Below are positions 13,501 to 28,000 of a stretch of 64,000 nucleotides of DNA, piece after piece. The DNA is from Helopsaltes ochotensis (Eukaryota; Chordata; Aves; Passeriformes; Locustellidae), in assembly GCA_013400155.1 (NCBI GenBank), contig VXBM01000007.1, positions 2,923,726 to 2,987,725 of the forward strand, written 5' to 3'. How positions within the stretch are numbered: the first letter of the stretch is position 1; the number at the start of each line of letters is the position of its first letter. The translations under genes were made by a program, and so were the position numbers. The notes under the pieces were generated by a model. That model did not search any database. It was not told the DNA's origin and saw only the letters and a list, made by a program, of their open reading frames with translations.

Positions 13501-16462
13501 TTCCCCATTTTCTTTTTAAACGCAAGCAAATTCATAGGCATTTTGAAATCATTCGGTTAATAAAATGCAGCAGCCCAGTTGCTTCTCAAAGGCAGTATTT
13601 TTGCCTCTTGTAATGGTCTAGAACAAGTGATCAGCTAAAGGGAGGGAAATACTATTCAGGGACCTTGCCAGTACTAGCTTGCAGCAAACCAAGAGCAAGA
13701 ACATTTTAGGCAGTAGGAAAAAATTAGACCTTAACTTTTGTCTTTCAGGTAGCTAAACACAGCCATCAGACCTGCTTTCAGCACATTCCACCCACCTGGA
13801 CACAGATGGTGTCAGGAGTTGTAATAGCTTATGTTTGTACTTTAATATGTTGAAATAGCTACAGGCAAGAGCGAGGCAAGGAAAACACGGCTACCTGCAA
13901 TCCTGTTTCTCTCCCTGGCAGTGCCCTCATTCCTGAAGCTCATCTCAGCCTGGCACCCACAGTCCTCCCTAAGCCAGAGTACTCTCCTTTAAGCTCCTTA
14001 ATTGCAAACTTAAGTATCACCAGACCCTGCTGCCCAAGGTGGTTACAAATACTGCCCACTCTGCCCTGCTCTGTTTCTGCTATTGGTATTAAAACCAAAG
14101 AAGAGTTCCTAGAAGCATGACTCCTTTTCCTTCCTTCAAGCTGTTCTGCACATTCTATGCTTATTATCATTTCTAGTCAGTCTATACAGCTTAAGCTACT
14201 GTCTCTTTACCCATGGACTAAAAATAATAATTGTCCTTGCATAATGATTTTACAACACTTTTCTGATTAACGATTCACCCTGAATAAATTAAGTAACAGG
14301 TAGTTGATCTAAAAACCTAAGAGTCTCCTCTCCTGTGCCTCCTCTTCCCTCCAAAATGAATAGGATAAAGTGCTTATAACACAATACACATCACTATAGA
14401 AAGTGGTAACAGAAGAGGCATAAGGATTTTCAGCAAGGGTTATAATACAGTAATTACAGAAACTGGATCAAGTTTCTGCATCTTTTTGTTCTACTGACAG
14501 CCATGTGATTAGATGATAACTCTGCCCACACCTAGGAAGTTAACAAGTCTTTTCTGGAGAGGGTTTCACTTTGCAGAGTTTTGAAGCATCAGCATTCAAC
14601 CGCCTCATTAGTTGTCACAGAATCTATAATAAAATCTTTTTTGAAGAAATCTTCTGAATGAAATACTCAGAAGTCCTTCCATACCTAAATATATATTTTA
14701 TACTGTATCTTAGTTTAGGAAGATGTAAATATCAAGATAAGTTAAGCTTCTCATATCTATTTTACCTGAAGACAAGTGCAGAAATTCCTTCTCTGACTTC
14801 TAACTTCTAGAAATGGATAGAGGGTTAACACAACCAAGGAGGAAGCAATATGAAAAAAGAAAGAATTCCACATTGAATACATAAGCACTTTCTGGGGCTC
14901 ATCACACAAAGAATAATATTTTGAAGAGGAAGAAATTAAAGAAAAAGAAAGGTCATGATCCTCCATTACATAAAGAAATGAATAAAAAGAAAAAAAAAAA
15001 AGCCGCATTAAACCCTAAAATTAATTACCATTGAAGAATATGAAACTTTGAAAATTTCATGATAAAATTTCCAAACCAAGCATTACACAACATGGGTTAA
15101 ATAAATCATACCTATGTCATTTTTGATACAATGGTTAGAAACAAATGTAAAGACTACTGCAAGCCTATCTTACACTGACTGTTCTGCAGTGTAAATGAGC
15201 ACAGTTGCAATTATGTCTCTACTGAGGGAAGCAACAGGCAGCATATAAATGCAAACAGCCTTCATTAGACACATTGTCATGAGCATATTAATCATGTCAA
15301 GAACCACTGCTCAAGTTTCCTTCAGTGCAATTTAACATACCTTACTTTATTAGGATGCACTTAATTTCACTATGCTTTCTCCTCATTATCATTTATGATG
15401 ACCAATTAAAATGTTAGTGTCTGTCTCTAAGCAAATTACTCCTGTAATTCAGGTTGCTGAAATCACCGCTCATCCCACACTTCTGTCATCTCCTTCTCTT
15501 GGTATAATACTCTCCTTTGCCCACCCTCTCTTTTCATTGTAAACAGAAAAAAACCCTTACTTAGATGGAATAGTTAAGATAGAAAACTGAGTTTTTCTGC
15601 AGCACAGGCATTAAGAAACGGACTGGTTCTCCACCCCTCACACCCCTTGCGCCGAGTACCCCTGTTACACAGCCTTTTGTTCCCTTGGAGTCACAAGCAC
15701 ATTTCATAGTCAGAAAAAGAACATAATGAAGCAAGGGAGGCCTCACACATTTTTCTCATATTGGGTTAAAAGTCGTGTGCAGCTTCACTTCATTTGGTCC
15801 ATACATGGAACAAATGCAGATACACAGTATCTTTACCTTTTCGTTTCCTCCAAAGCCTCTGTATTGGGGTTCTGGCACGAGCTGTTCAAATGATAACAGA
15901 ATGTGCCATTTCACGCATGTTTCCAACATCCATAAATAAACCCAAACCATTTTTACTACTCTAAACATCAGACGTGAGGGCATGATTTTTTCTGAACCTT
16001 TGACAGCACAACTGCGAGCCATTCATTTGATTATAGCTGTTATTTCTGGCTTCATGTATATTGAAATAAGATTAAAATAATTGGAAGTTAGGAGGAAATT
16101 CTGATCAAACAGCGCTTTTGCTGTGGAACTCAGGACAACCAGGAATGGCTGAGCAACATCTGGGATTACCAAGCTACGTTTATGCACTCATTTATCTGTG
16201 GATTACCTTGGGCTCCTGGAACTAATGATACAATGCTTGTTCCTGAGAAGCTGCTGGAGCTCAGCTGCAGAGCAATGGTATTTACCTTATTTTCTCAAGA
16301 AACATACATGTTCTTGCATACATAACATTACTTTGACATTACAGTGATGACTTCCAGAAAAATGCTGATAATTGCGAAGATGAAGAAATAAGTCTGAAGA
16401 CAGTGCTGCCTTTTAGAACAATTATAATTTCATTAAAATAGGAACATAACTTAAAGATAGAT

Positions 16463-16468
16463 TTTATT
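16463..16468 (-). terminator. ATF2: Candidate ATF2 polyadenylation signal AATAAA
   Basis: Read on the minus strand this is AATAAA, the first perfect signal found downstream of the stop codon, about 2.37 kb away. U-rich sequence follows within 30 bases. A 3' UTR of this length agrees with what I know of vertebrate ATF2 mRNAs. A variant ATTAAA lies about 180 bases upstream, and further AATAAA hexamers occur beyond 15.4 kb, so alternative ends are possible. Confidence 0.45.
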
Positions 16469-17702
16469 CTCTTTGATGATTTACTCATGCAAACTGCACA
16501 TAAAAGAAAACAGTACAGTTTGTGAAACATGTCAAATGTAAAGACCCAAAATGCTAAGTACAGAAGTAGTGTGACAACATCTCAAAACAGAATCCATGAT
16601 AGTACGGCTAATACCTTTTCTCTATTTGCTGAACACAGATTTTAATGGTTCTTTTTCCAGCCCCACTGTTAAAATTCATTAACTGTTTACACATCTCCTA
16701 TACACTTATGTAGACTTATTTTACAAGCGCAACAGTTTTGTTATAAAAAAACTCCACTTATATGATTTAAAAGCCTTGGTGTTTAGGAGAGCAAATTATA
16801 GTATAATCAATGAGGCCGCATCTAGTTCACCAAAACTACAATGAAAAGTGACTGTAGAGCTTTCTTGCAGAATTCCCATTTTGTGCCTTTGTAATTCATT
16901 TCTTTCTCGCAAGAGGTCCATTGTATTTAACCATCCTGGAAACGTTCAATAACAGTTACAGCTTTTTATCTTGAAATTGGGAAAGTAAGACTTTTAAACA
17001 CATGAGGTTATCAACACAACTTTCTTAGTTTTAAAATACAAAATATTTAGAATCCCTAATATTTTCATGCTTAAAGCCCTGCAATGATACATATATGACT
17101 TAGATATTTCTTTGTCCAGTTTTCATTACAGTATGGTTGTATACATATTGCAGAAATAATATTTTCCTGTGGATCAATTACATTTTTAGATTTAAAACTA
17201 AACCAAATAGAAATTTGATGGCACTGACACTTGAAAACGCATGGTAGTGTGGAGAAGGAAGAGCAAATGAATACACAACCCATTATAAATGCATTAAATC
17301 TTTGTTATATACATAATGGAATCCTGCTTTACTGCCAGTTGCTACTATGCATCTGTTTTTGCTATTATACAAAGTTTTCCGACCTGAAAGCACACATCTA
17401 CTTTTTTTAAAACAACTTAATCTATCGTAAAATATTGTACTGTATTTTGAACATGAGTACAGAATCAAAATAGATAATGGCACATTTAAAAAACTCAATA
17501 TCCTACAGATGATTGGATAATGAGAAAAAGTGTACCTACAATCATCTCATCAGAAACAAACTACATCATGGAATGTTAGTTATCCAAGTTCGCACAGTAA
17601 ATAACATTTTAAAACTGCAATCACCTATCAGCCAGCATCACATTGAAGGCATCTTTAAACATTCAAGCAAAAGACTGCTGGCATTAACTACTGAACCATT
17701 CT

Positions 17703-17726
17703 CACACACACACCACACACACCACA
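17703..17726. repeat. CA/GT-rich short tandem repeat in the 3' UTR
   Basis: Imperfect (CA)n of the form CACACACACACCACACACAC on the plus strand, so GU-rich in the ATF2 transcript. GU-rich tracts can be bound by CELF or TDP-43 type proteins, but no function is shown here. Confidence 0.7.
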
Positions 17727-18834
17727 TTATAATTACATTGTTTCCAAGATACGGTAGATACTGATTTTTTTGTTTCCACAAGAAAGGTATCAAAATTTTT
17801 GCTACTAAAAGATGACAGTGCTTACACAAGAATTAAGTACAAGTTAGCTTGCAAATACAAGACAATGACAAAAAAAAGTCGAGTTGTCTGAAGAAGGATT
17901 TTAGGCTTTTCTGGCATCCAAAACCATGAGTAAACTCCTTAGTCTGCGACTCAAAAATCCACAAAATATCAACCTACTTTGGAATAACAAGTATTCCATA
18001 TTTGATAACCCTGTATTTTACAATATGCTTACTGGTTTCAGCCTAGCAACAAGGGGTGGTTATAGATATCTATTCTGACTGGAGAATTAAAGCTCTCCTC
18101 CCACCAGAATCAAGTGTTGGAGTGGGAAAAAAACCCACCTGATATCAATTAAAAAAAAAATCAAATCTATTTCGTAATGATCCTCATCTAGGATTGGTAT
18201 GTGCATAAGTACTGTATCTCATATACTGTACTGGCCCTATTAAACAAATTAAAACCCCCGACAATTAAAAGCCAACCAAAACGCTATACATAAAAAACCC
18301 AACTGTTTTTCTTCCAATGTTCCTCCTCTCATAATGTGCAAAACAACAAAAAGGCAAAAAGACTAAAAGCAAATTTACTGTTACTGTCTTTCTCTTGCCT
18401 AGTGCTTTATGACCTTGCTAACTTTACAAAGTCAATAGGGACTATGCAGAACTTTGGTATAAAAATGTCACATAATATTCCTATCACAGTCTTGGGGATG
18501 ACCTTCAGTAATTCACCCCAATGTTTGTTAAAATAATACCAAATTAAAAATGAAATAAACCACATTGTACTGTACACACACTTTACACATTAAGCACAAA
18601 AAATAACTAGTAAAACTAATACTTAAAAAAAAAAAAAAGTCTTTCGCAAAGAGACTAGAACTGGTGTTCTGTCTTATCTCCACCCGCCAATCGTTAAAGC
18701 CAAATTTAAGTTGGATTTTTAAAAATGAATAATTTTAAGCTACAATTTCTCCTAGATGGAGACTGGTCTGTTGTTGGTTTCCCTTTAAAGTCACAGATGC
18801 GTATCTAAGGAACTGATGCAACGCAAGTTTTTAA

Positions 18835-19061
18835 TCAACTTCCCGACGGCTGGGCCTGGGAGGGAGGCGCCAGGACGATCTGGGACAGCACGGGCTCCGT
18901 GCTCTGGTCCGCCATCTGCGTGAGCACCGAGGTGGCCACCGCCTCCGCCTTGGACGTGGAGCTGACGCCGTTGGAAGTGCTGACGGAGCTGTGCTGGATC
19001 GCTTCCGTGTGCGGGCTGCTGGGCACCGAGATGTCTTCCGAGCTGTCGTCTTTATCTGCCG
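18835..19061 (-). CDS. ATF2: ATF2 coding exon 11 (last): residues 413-487 and stop
   Basis: The acceptor TTCTTGTTCAG precedes CGGCAGATAAAGAC. The two first bases complete the split Thr413 codon begun in exon 10. It encodes the Ser/Thr-rich C-terminal tail from ADKDDSSEDI to QAQPSGS and ends in TGA at 18837-18835. The SSED/SVPSS cluster contains acidic and proline-directed phosphoacceptor sites known in mammals. Length is 227 nt, and the 3' UTR continues without a splice signal. Confidence 0.97.
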
Positions 19062-22000
19062 CTGAACAAGAAGAGCGCATTTATTCTGTCCCCGGAATGC
19101 ACGCCACTCGTCCCAGTAACAGCAATCACCCCCAATTGCTAATGCAGCACAAACTGCAAAACAAGCTGCTTTCCATTTTTTAAAAGAAAATACTGCTTTG
19201 TAAGTAGAAAAACTGGACTGCAGTATGGACTATTCAGGAAACCGGAACATTTTCATGTCTTCAAAGCCATGATTAAAATTTCCTGCCTAATCAATCAGCC
19301 AGTGGCTACTATGCCTAATTCTAATAATGCATGTTCACATCAGTAAGCATTATTCACAGACTAAAAAATGTTATTTACTGTGTCTGCTTAGTAATCAAAC
19401 AAGAATAATTCTACATTCAGCAATAAATATTTGTGATCATGAGTAAGATATCTGAAAAAATATTACTTACACCGCTATATTTACTGGACAATACTTACAC
19501 AAGTTTTCAGCCCCCATTCTTTTAACAGAATGAAGTTCCATAACTTTACAAATGCATCTCAACAGGTTCTAAAACTGTTAAATTGGCCCAGAGAGGGAGA
19601 GCTTACAGCAGACAGGTGATTATATAAGACCCAGACCTTACAGTAATTTACGGTAATAAGCTGGACTGGAAGCATAAATCCTTGCAATCACTACAAACCA
19701 ATACTTAGAAATGAGGTGACACCCTAAAGAATAACTATTTGAATTTTCTTGAATGTCCTTCCTTACGCAGGCCTAACTTTACAGGAACAGTGGCCAAAAA
19801 CTGAAAAAAAACCCCTCCATTTGAAGAATTAAAACCAAATAAGAAAATCTAGTCAATGAATACAGAAACTATTTGAAAGTCATCTTATTACAGAGGTGAC
19901 TTGTTTTCTTACGCCTGAAGACTGGCAATGAAGAAGAAAAGCTTTTAGAACACAGAAAAGTCATATTTAAATTGAGAGATTTTTTTTCTTTCTTCTGTTC
20001 TTAGTGGACCAAAGAATTGCCGGGCACAGGACTGTGATTTCAAGAGTGCAACTGATAAATAACAGAATCATACTGTAGCTAACAATGTAAAAGAAAAAAA
20101 ACAAACTGAAGCTTTTTAGCTTTTTAATGGCTCCCACAGCTTTGCCTCAAATCAAGGTAAATGCACAGCTCCAATTTAGAAATTAATTCACAGAAATTAT
20201 ATAATGTTTGCTGTATATTAGAAAGCTGAAAACTTACAGAGCTACATCACATGAACTTGCCTGAAGGCTACATAGTTCCTAGACAGGCTGTGTCACGAGG
20301 AGCAAGCCACTTTGGATATGGAACACAATGTGTGCTAGACTTGGCTATAGGAAAGATTTAAAGAGCACCAAAACAGGCACAGACTTTTGAGGATATACTA
20401 AGAAGCATCCTTTTGGAGCAGTCAAACATTGCTGCTATTTGCTTCTTCCTAACAGTATTAGTAAGGTAAGCAAAAAAAGAGGGAGGGATTTCAGTCTTCA
20501 GAATGAAAAACTCACCTACACCAAAACAGGAGTGAGTACGCAAGCACTGACAAGATCCTGAATTCCTTTCACTGCCCTGATAATCACTAACAAGGAAGAA
20601 TTCTCATGGTCATTCTTATCAGGCCATTCAGGGACTATAGACAGGCCTAAGCCTAGAAATGTTTTTTCCAGGGAGTTGCCCCTTTATGAATATTCCCTGC
20701 AGGCACTGAAGAACCATTGCTTGTCCAGAACAAGCTGCAGGAACACAGTGCTTTGAGAAGTTCAAATCATTCAAGGTTTGAAACTGTTTAGTCACCTTCT
20801 ATCTTCCTTTTTAAAACAAGCTACAGAAAGAACACAAACCTCCCCATCTAATGCCCCTACATCACAGCCTCTATTTATCTTATTCTGTTTTGAACAAATG
20901 TTCTTGAATATTACGATGTCCTTGTCAAAAATACGAAAAGATACCTAAAAAACTCTTTCTGCTTTTTTGAAAAAACCTCTGAATATCACAATACATTTTC
21001 TTCTCACCAGTTTTCACCTTTGTCCTACTACAAGCCCAGAAAAATCCTGACAAAATACAGGGAGTATCGTAGAAGACTTTTAGAAATTATCTAGTACAGA
21101 AGATAACATGACAAATAAATGAACGGCATCTAAATTTCTTGTGTACAGAGCACTTTCCCCAAGACAGCTGAAGATGCTGTCAGAACCAACAGCATCCCTC
21201 TCTGGAAAATAAAAAAGTTTAAGCTGGCTGAATTTTTTTGAGGCTGACTCAAAGTACATATATCCATTTTTCTGGTTTCTCTGTCCTGATGGCACCCTCT
21301 TTTGAAGCAGGCACAAGACTTGAAAATAAGGAAAATGTGATCCCAAAAACAATTTTATAAGAAAGGCACTGTCGTGCTTTTCACTTGGCCTGAAGAAAAA
21401 ATGTGTCTGGGAAATACAAAAGATATGCAAAAGTAATGGCCAAGTGATAGATTATTTGTTCCTATTAAAGAGCATAATACATGAAAAGCCATCAAACTGT
21501 GTTAAAATGTGGTCTATGCAGCGCACAATATTCAGCACTACAGGAGCTCTTTAAGCTGGGGTCTTCAATTTCTTCCACAGAGACAAGACTTTTAAACCAC
21601 TCACTACATTTTTGAAGCAATTCAACTTTGATTATTTGATGAATGTAATATGTTTATTTAAATATACTTTATAGGAACTCCATTTTCATGAACATATTGA
21701 CTGAAACCAATTTTTTCTCTCATAAACTGTACTTGTGGGTATGTCACTTACCAAACATGATTTCCTAACGATATTCACGCAGAGATAATGTGACAAAATC
21801 CTTTCAGAGGGATGGCATTACCACTATCATTCACATTAAGCTTTTACTTTCAATAGACTTTTCAAGAAACTGAACTATGCTTCCAATTTCCTTGAGTAAT
21901 ACTATTTTTTTCTAAAATGTAGGCTTTTGCCACTGCTCAGTATTTTAGCTCTGATTCATTTTGTATTTTTTACTAAATCAGAAGCGTTAAAGTCCTTTAC

Positions 22001-25000
22001 TGAGGGCTGAAAACAAGCACTACTAGACAGGTCATTCACTAGTCCTTCAACAAAGAAATCCTTGGCACGGAATCACTTTGACAGTTAATGACTTACGATG
22101 AAATATTTTACATCCCAATTCAGGAACATGAATCCTCATAACATCAAAATTCAAGAAACCTACGGTTTGTTTTTTGTGTGGTTTTTTTTTTTTTTTTTTG
22201 GTTAAAAACCTTGCATGCATAATGCTATCCCCCAGTAGCTTCTGGATGAAATTATGTTGTTCTGTCAGATGGGAGCCATAATGGCCTCATCCCTGCAGCA
22301 ATCATTGTTAATATAAATCCCAAACGTATTTCTATACTGTTCCAATTTACTCCAAGATGCTATTTTCTGTCTTGTCAAAATGACTGGAGATCAAAGGACC
22401 AAGATTTATAAGCTCAAAACTGACAAAATCAGTATTCTAAATATATATGGCAATACAGAGTTGCTAAATCTCCTGAATCCTTTAAATTAAAAAATATTGC
22501 CCATTCTGATGAAATTGCTTACAATGACTACAAGTAAAGATGGTGGCTATTAAGTTTTATCGCAAGCACCTGAGGATCTGTTTGCATGCAGTACAAAATG
22601 TTCCTTTATTCTCCTGAATTACTGACATTGGCAAATTAAAATGAAGTGGCTACATATGGCAGAAACAATCTTCACATTTACAAATATCTTGAAATATCAC
22701 TAAATCATAAAAACGAAAGCTGTGGGTTATATATTATGAATGTTGCCTAATGCATTCCCAGCTCAGTTATTTGTAACAAATTTGTGTACAATGGACAAAA
22801 TTGGCCATTTATTCTACAGCAGCAGCAGCTGGTTCTGGCACTGTGTATCACAGCCAAAAAGGAAGCTACAAGTCAGGAAAGCATAATTAACCTTTAAAAT
22901 GCTGGGAGGATGAAAAGTCAATAGAACAACTTAAAATAAAAATATGGATTAGAAAATATTGGTATTGATAGTGTCAGTATTCCCCTCAATACTAGAACTG
23001 TTTTTAAAAACACCCTCCCTATAGAAAAGCAGTCATTTAATGTGGATATCAAAACAATCTAGAAGACACTATACAGTAAGAGGCATGAACCTGCATCTGA
23101 TTATTTTAATGGCTCGACCGATCTGAGATGTTATGGTAAATGAGGACAGCTGTTATAGTGCCTCTACTGAAATCTCATTACAATGAAGGAAAAACACCCA
23201 CAAGGACCTTTCACTGTATTAGGCTACGATAAAGTATAAAAAATGATTTATTGTGTGCTCTTAATACTTTAATTATATTTTCCAAAGCAGGTGTAGTAAC
23301 CGATAGTCCTTAAATGCTAATTATCATATGCATTCATTAAACCGACATAAACCTTTCAATGTTATGCAACAATTCAATTTTGACTTAAACATGTATTTTT
23401 AAGTATCACGTATTAATTCCTGTCTTTCAATAACTTCAACATTATTAAAAAAGATCTTTAATGTAATATATGTAATATTAGAACTGCACTTCTCAATTTT
23501 AATGCTCATTCAGTTCTTTTTGGCAGTATTTCACTGATGCAGCCTCAGGCTATAGGTAATGGAACATTACTCACTATGATAGCCAGATTTCTTCTGCATG
23601 GCAGTTACAGGGCAATCTTTATGAGCCAGAAGAAGCTGTTTCAGCTGTGCCACTTCATTTCTCAGCAGGGTGACTTCATTCTAAAGGAGAAGAAAGTTAT
23701 GTACTTTACCAGGCTCAAACTACACGTTTTGAAGGTAGGCATTAAGTTTTATAGGATTTTCAGTTATTCATTTAGGGGTAGGTGAAATACAAGAAGTTTC
23801 CATTCAGTATATATTGGAAATATGTATATATTTATTTTATCTCAGAAAATGCAAATATTAGCTGAAACTTGGCTAGCTTTGTTACATTAACTGGGAAATG
23901 CTTGGGTTTTTTTTTAAATACAACATATGTTTTTTAGTTTGCAGATGCAGAGTCTACATATAGTCTCATTCACATGATCCAGCTACTGTGAGACTCTTCT
24001 GGAAGGTTTTGTGATGAATTCTAATCAGAGTAAGACTACATTTGGCTACACACATTTTAAACAGATGTCACAGCCAACATTAAAAAAGGGAAAAATACAA
24101 AAGAAAATCCAAAAAGCCAATGCAGAATGATTTTTTAGTGCCTCTAATTATACTTCGACTTCAGAAAAGAAAATCTCACATACTGGAAAATAATTTAGCA
24201 AATACTGGTTGATCTCCAGACTGATTTTTATTTTGGCAGCCATACATAAACATGCTTTCTGAAGGAATCATTGATAATAATGACAAAATCCGGAGATGTC
24301 AGCTTGTGTCGCTAAAGCAGAGCGCAATCCAAGAGACAGCACCTGCACAATCCAGCACCTGGGTTCATTTCCAGACTGTGCCTCTCCACTACTGGGTGAC
24401 CTTGGGCAAGGTCATTTCACTGCTTTGTGCTTCACCTTCCCCATTTGTAAACTGGAGGACAGCAATACTTATCTTCCCTGGAAAGCAGCTTGGTGTCTAG
24501 AGATGAGGAGTGCTATGTAACTGCATTACATGTGACAATCCAAATTAAGAATGGTAGGGCATTTAGATAGACCCATTTTTACTTTGTCAAGTAGAAAAAT
24601 ATTTATGAATCAAATTATCTGTAACACTTTGTGATTCCCATTTCTGGACACAATATGTGTTTTTCATGCGTTATTTTATTTTGAATATAAATCTTTTCTA
24701 TTAACACTTGAAGTTACTTCAAGTATAAGAACCTTTGCATATTATTGTAATATACCACACATGTGACGTGATTATTTAGTAAATGCTTATGTTTATGCAT
24801 TTAGGAGCAAGTTAAAGAAAAAAAACAACAGAGGAATACTGGACTGCATCTGAAATCTTCTGCAAAATAAACTACAAGGAAGTCAACCTATTTACTTGCA
24901 AGTAAGAACTAAGGCAACGCAGCCAGAGGTGAGATGAATTACAAGTTAAAGGATTCCAAAAGAAAACAATTCTTCCAGAACAGAACTTATTAGGTTTAAT

Positions 25001-28000
25001 TACACAAAGTAACTAAAATATCAGGCTGTTCAAAGAAAAGCTCCTCTTTTGTGTTCTCTCTCCATTTAAAAGACAACAAATTTCAAGCCTTTATACCTGC
25101 AAAATCCTCTTAAGGTCTGCTTTTTTATTCAGTCCTTTTATGTGTAGAATACCCTTTAGAAAACTTTTTGTTAAAAGCAAAAGCTGAAAAATGCCAAAAA
25201 TTTGACTTCACAGACGTTTATAATGAAAGAAAAATGTGACTGCAAACAAAAACGTTTGCAATGAAAGAAACCCAACCAAAAGCCCCACAAATTCTCGATC
25301 AGGTGGCGTTACGTGTCCTGAAACCTTAGGCTGATAAGAAAGCACAGGAGTAGTGCCTCCAGTTCTGTCTGCCCTTAGTTCACGTTATTTACTGAGGAGC
25401 CACAAATCTTGACACCACGCAGGCAGCTGCACAGAATTGACATAGGTTGGGTAGAAAAAAACCACACTGATGTAGTTTTGAGACACTTGATAACCTACAG
25501 AAGCAACAGTGTCCAAGACTATGAAATATATTTCTGTTAGTTCAAAGGAACTCTGGCAATCAGGAAAAGCTTTGCAGAAATTTTCTATCTTGTCTCCCAC
25601 ATTTTAAGGAAGAATTTTATATACAAACAGCACATTTAAGTATGAAGTTGCTGTTCATCTGTGGAAGTAAAATTATATGTTTATGAAAAAATTTTTATAA
25701 GATAGTTTACAAATCAATGTCATCTGTATTAAAAATATTAAGACTGCTGCTAGCATAAGTACAAAAAGGAAATATACCATCTTACATTAAAGCAAACTTG
25801 AAAAACATGGATCAGCTCTCCTATATAAAAGAGATTGAGGTAATGTCTAGAACAATGGTAGTTGTATATTCTGTAACAAGAACACTTGTGCCAACAGTAC
25901 TATATACAATGCACACACCACTTGTGACACTAGAACAGAGCTCTGTCTGCTAGACACATGGATGGGGAATGTCACAGAAAGGCAATCGATGGCTGCCATT
26001 TACATATTGCCAGTAAGAACTGCTTCTAACTGGTAAAGAGGGGCTGTTCAAAACCCATTCTTACACATATTGCAGTTAACTGTTTTGCTTGTGACAACAG
26101 CAAGTCTTTCCATCTCAATTCAAAACATGTGAATGTACAGTGGTCATTTAATATGTGGTTAACATGCTGAAAACAGGCTACCAAGAAACACATGGAATAA
26201 ACACTTCTAACAGGAGGCATGACAAAAGATTATTTCAAATTTTCACACTGGAAAGGTTATCCTCATTTGTGAGAGAACCAAGTGCAGGCATCAACAATTC
26301 TTTAAAGCAGTACCTGATACAGCTCACATGCTGTTGAGAAGAATTTGTATGTTCCCACATTTCAGAACATACTGGCACGAGAAAGCAGGTTTCTGGAGGA
26401 AAGCATATTGACTTGTACCTGCATTCCATCTTTCAAAAGATGCTTTCCCTTCTGCATTCTTATGAAGGGAGGACATAGTATATGACACATTCTTCTGTAT
26501 CTGCCTATTCCTCCCTGCACCCAAAATGCAGATGTAATAGTGGGACCACAGGACCACATTGGCTTTTACTCAGCATGGTGTGGGACATTTGTGGTATGTT
26601 ATTACTCGAAGTATCATCAGAGGCAGGTAAATGTGACTTCTGGGGACAGGGGATTGTCTGTGGCTGAGTTAAACAAGCATTCTTCCAGTTCCTTTTTGGG
26701 CAATTTCCTCTATGGGAAAGGATCTTTACTTATGGGCATACTTTCATAATTTAGCCTTCCCAAACAGCTTCTGCAGCATCAGTACAAACCATCATTTGAT
26801 TGCTGCTCACTGAAAACCCCCAGTGACCTCATGAGGAAGACAGGCCATTCTTCTAAAGCTTCACCCTCTAAGACTATTAAAGCAAGCGACCAAATACAGA
26901 TAATGCACTTTGGCATCTGATCCTACAATGTGGCTCAGCAGCCACTGTACACATTTTCAATACCTTCTTATACCCTGGCAGGACTGTGCAAGGCACAGAG
27001 GTCACACAAGCTGGTGAATAAAATTTAAGATCAATAAACAAGTCAACAATTAATAGAAAACACAATCCTCAAAAATTGAAACAGTAAATAAACTTCGAAA
27101 TTTTGGAAGCATGAAAAAAATTTACACAGCAGAGCCTATAATAAAGACAGCTTATCTAACCTATATATATTACTAGTGATGTAATAGAAGGAAATTTTCC
27201 CTTATGCAAACATTTGAAAATACTGCTTAAAAATGAAGTTACCTTCAAGCATTTAAAAGAAGAACTTCATAAAGTTAACCTACAGAACAAAATAAATACA
27301 TCAACCAATACTCCAACTGGGAGCTGCTAGTGAGCTCCCAGTCTTAAAAACCTTCACACTGACATCGGAATCTCTGACACAGACATTACAGGAAAGCCAG
27401 TGACAGCACTGAAAGGAGTCAGAATTGTTACATGAAGCAATGCAACGCAGGCATTTCTGTATGAACCTGCTTTTGGAAATGTGACATCTTGGTAACTTCA
27501 GCTGAGCCAGCCACTTAGACATTAAACAAAATATGAACTACTAACCCAAACACAGTCTATAAATCTGCATTAAGGCAAAACTCTAAACTTATTAAATTTT
27601 CTATTAAAGTAAGTAATCATAGGTCATTACTGCCCACTGCTGATCAGCTGTGTTAGCCTGTCAAGTTATTATTGTGGAAATATAGGATTGATTAATGTTT
27701 TCACATAAAGTACAGGGTAATTATTTCTCTGATACCCAATTTTCTTTTCAAGTTATTCTGTTCTTTACAGTTAACAGTTTTGCTTTTGCTAAACTGTAAG
27801 AAAATCTTTCTTGAATTCACTATTACTGAATTAACACTTGGAAACCTTTTGTTTATAGCACTTACGTGATTTTTATGTTATAAAACTTGGCATATCAATG
27901 TGAAAAGCAGTTCACATAATACCAAACATTACTTTCACTAAACAACTGATTTTTGCATTCTCTTTCACTCATTTCTTTGATTATTTAAGCTACAGTGCTA

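Larger units (their letters stand above)
2401..16440. other. Intergenic region left of ATF2
   Basis: About 14 kb without any recognisable exon. Open frames up to 137 codons (for example 10658-11071 minus and 7782-8168 plus) resemble no family I know and lack exon-like borders. The region contains moderately GC-rich patches at about 3.40-3.65 and 3.84-4.0 kb, two blocks rich in homeodomain-type motifs (3.17-3.31 and 5.10-5.34 kb), an exact 75-bp tandem duplication (7.38-7.53 kb) and an AT-rich palindrome (7.12-7.15 kb). A short TTATTATTATTATT tract sits near 4.42 kb. Confidence 0.6.
16440..18834 (-). other. ATF2: ATF2 3' untranslated region (inferred)
   Basis: Sequence directly downstream of the ATF2 stop codon, without splice signals or repeats of note except a CA/GT tract. 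AT-rich, with many AUUUA-like pentamers on the minus strand, as expected for the mRNA of a tightly regulated transcription factor. The left border depends on the AATAAA at 16468-16463. Confidence 0.5.
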
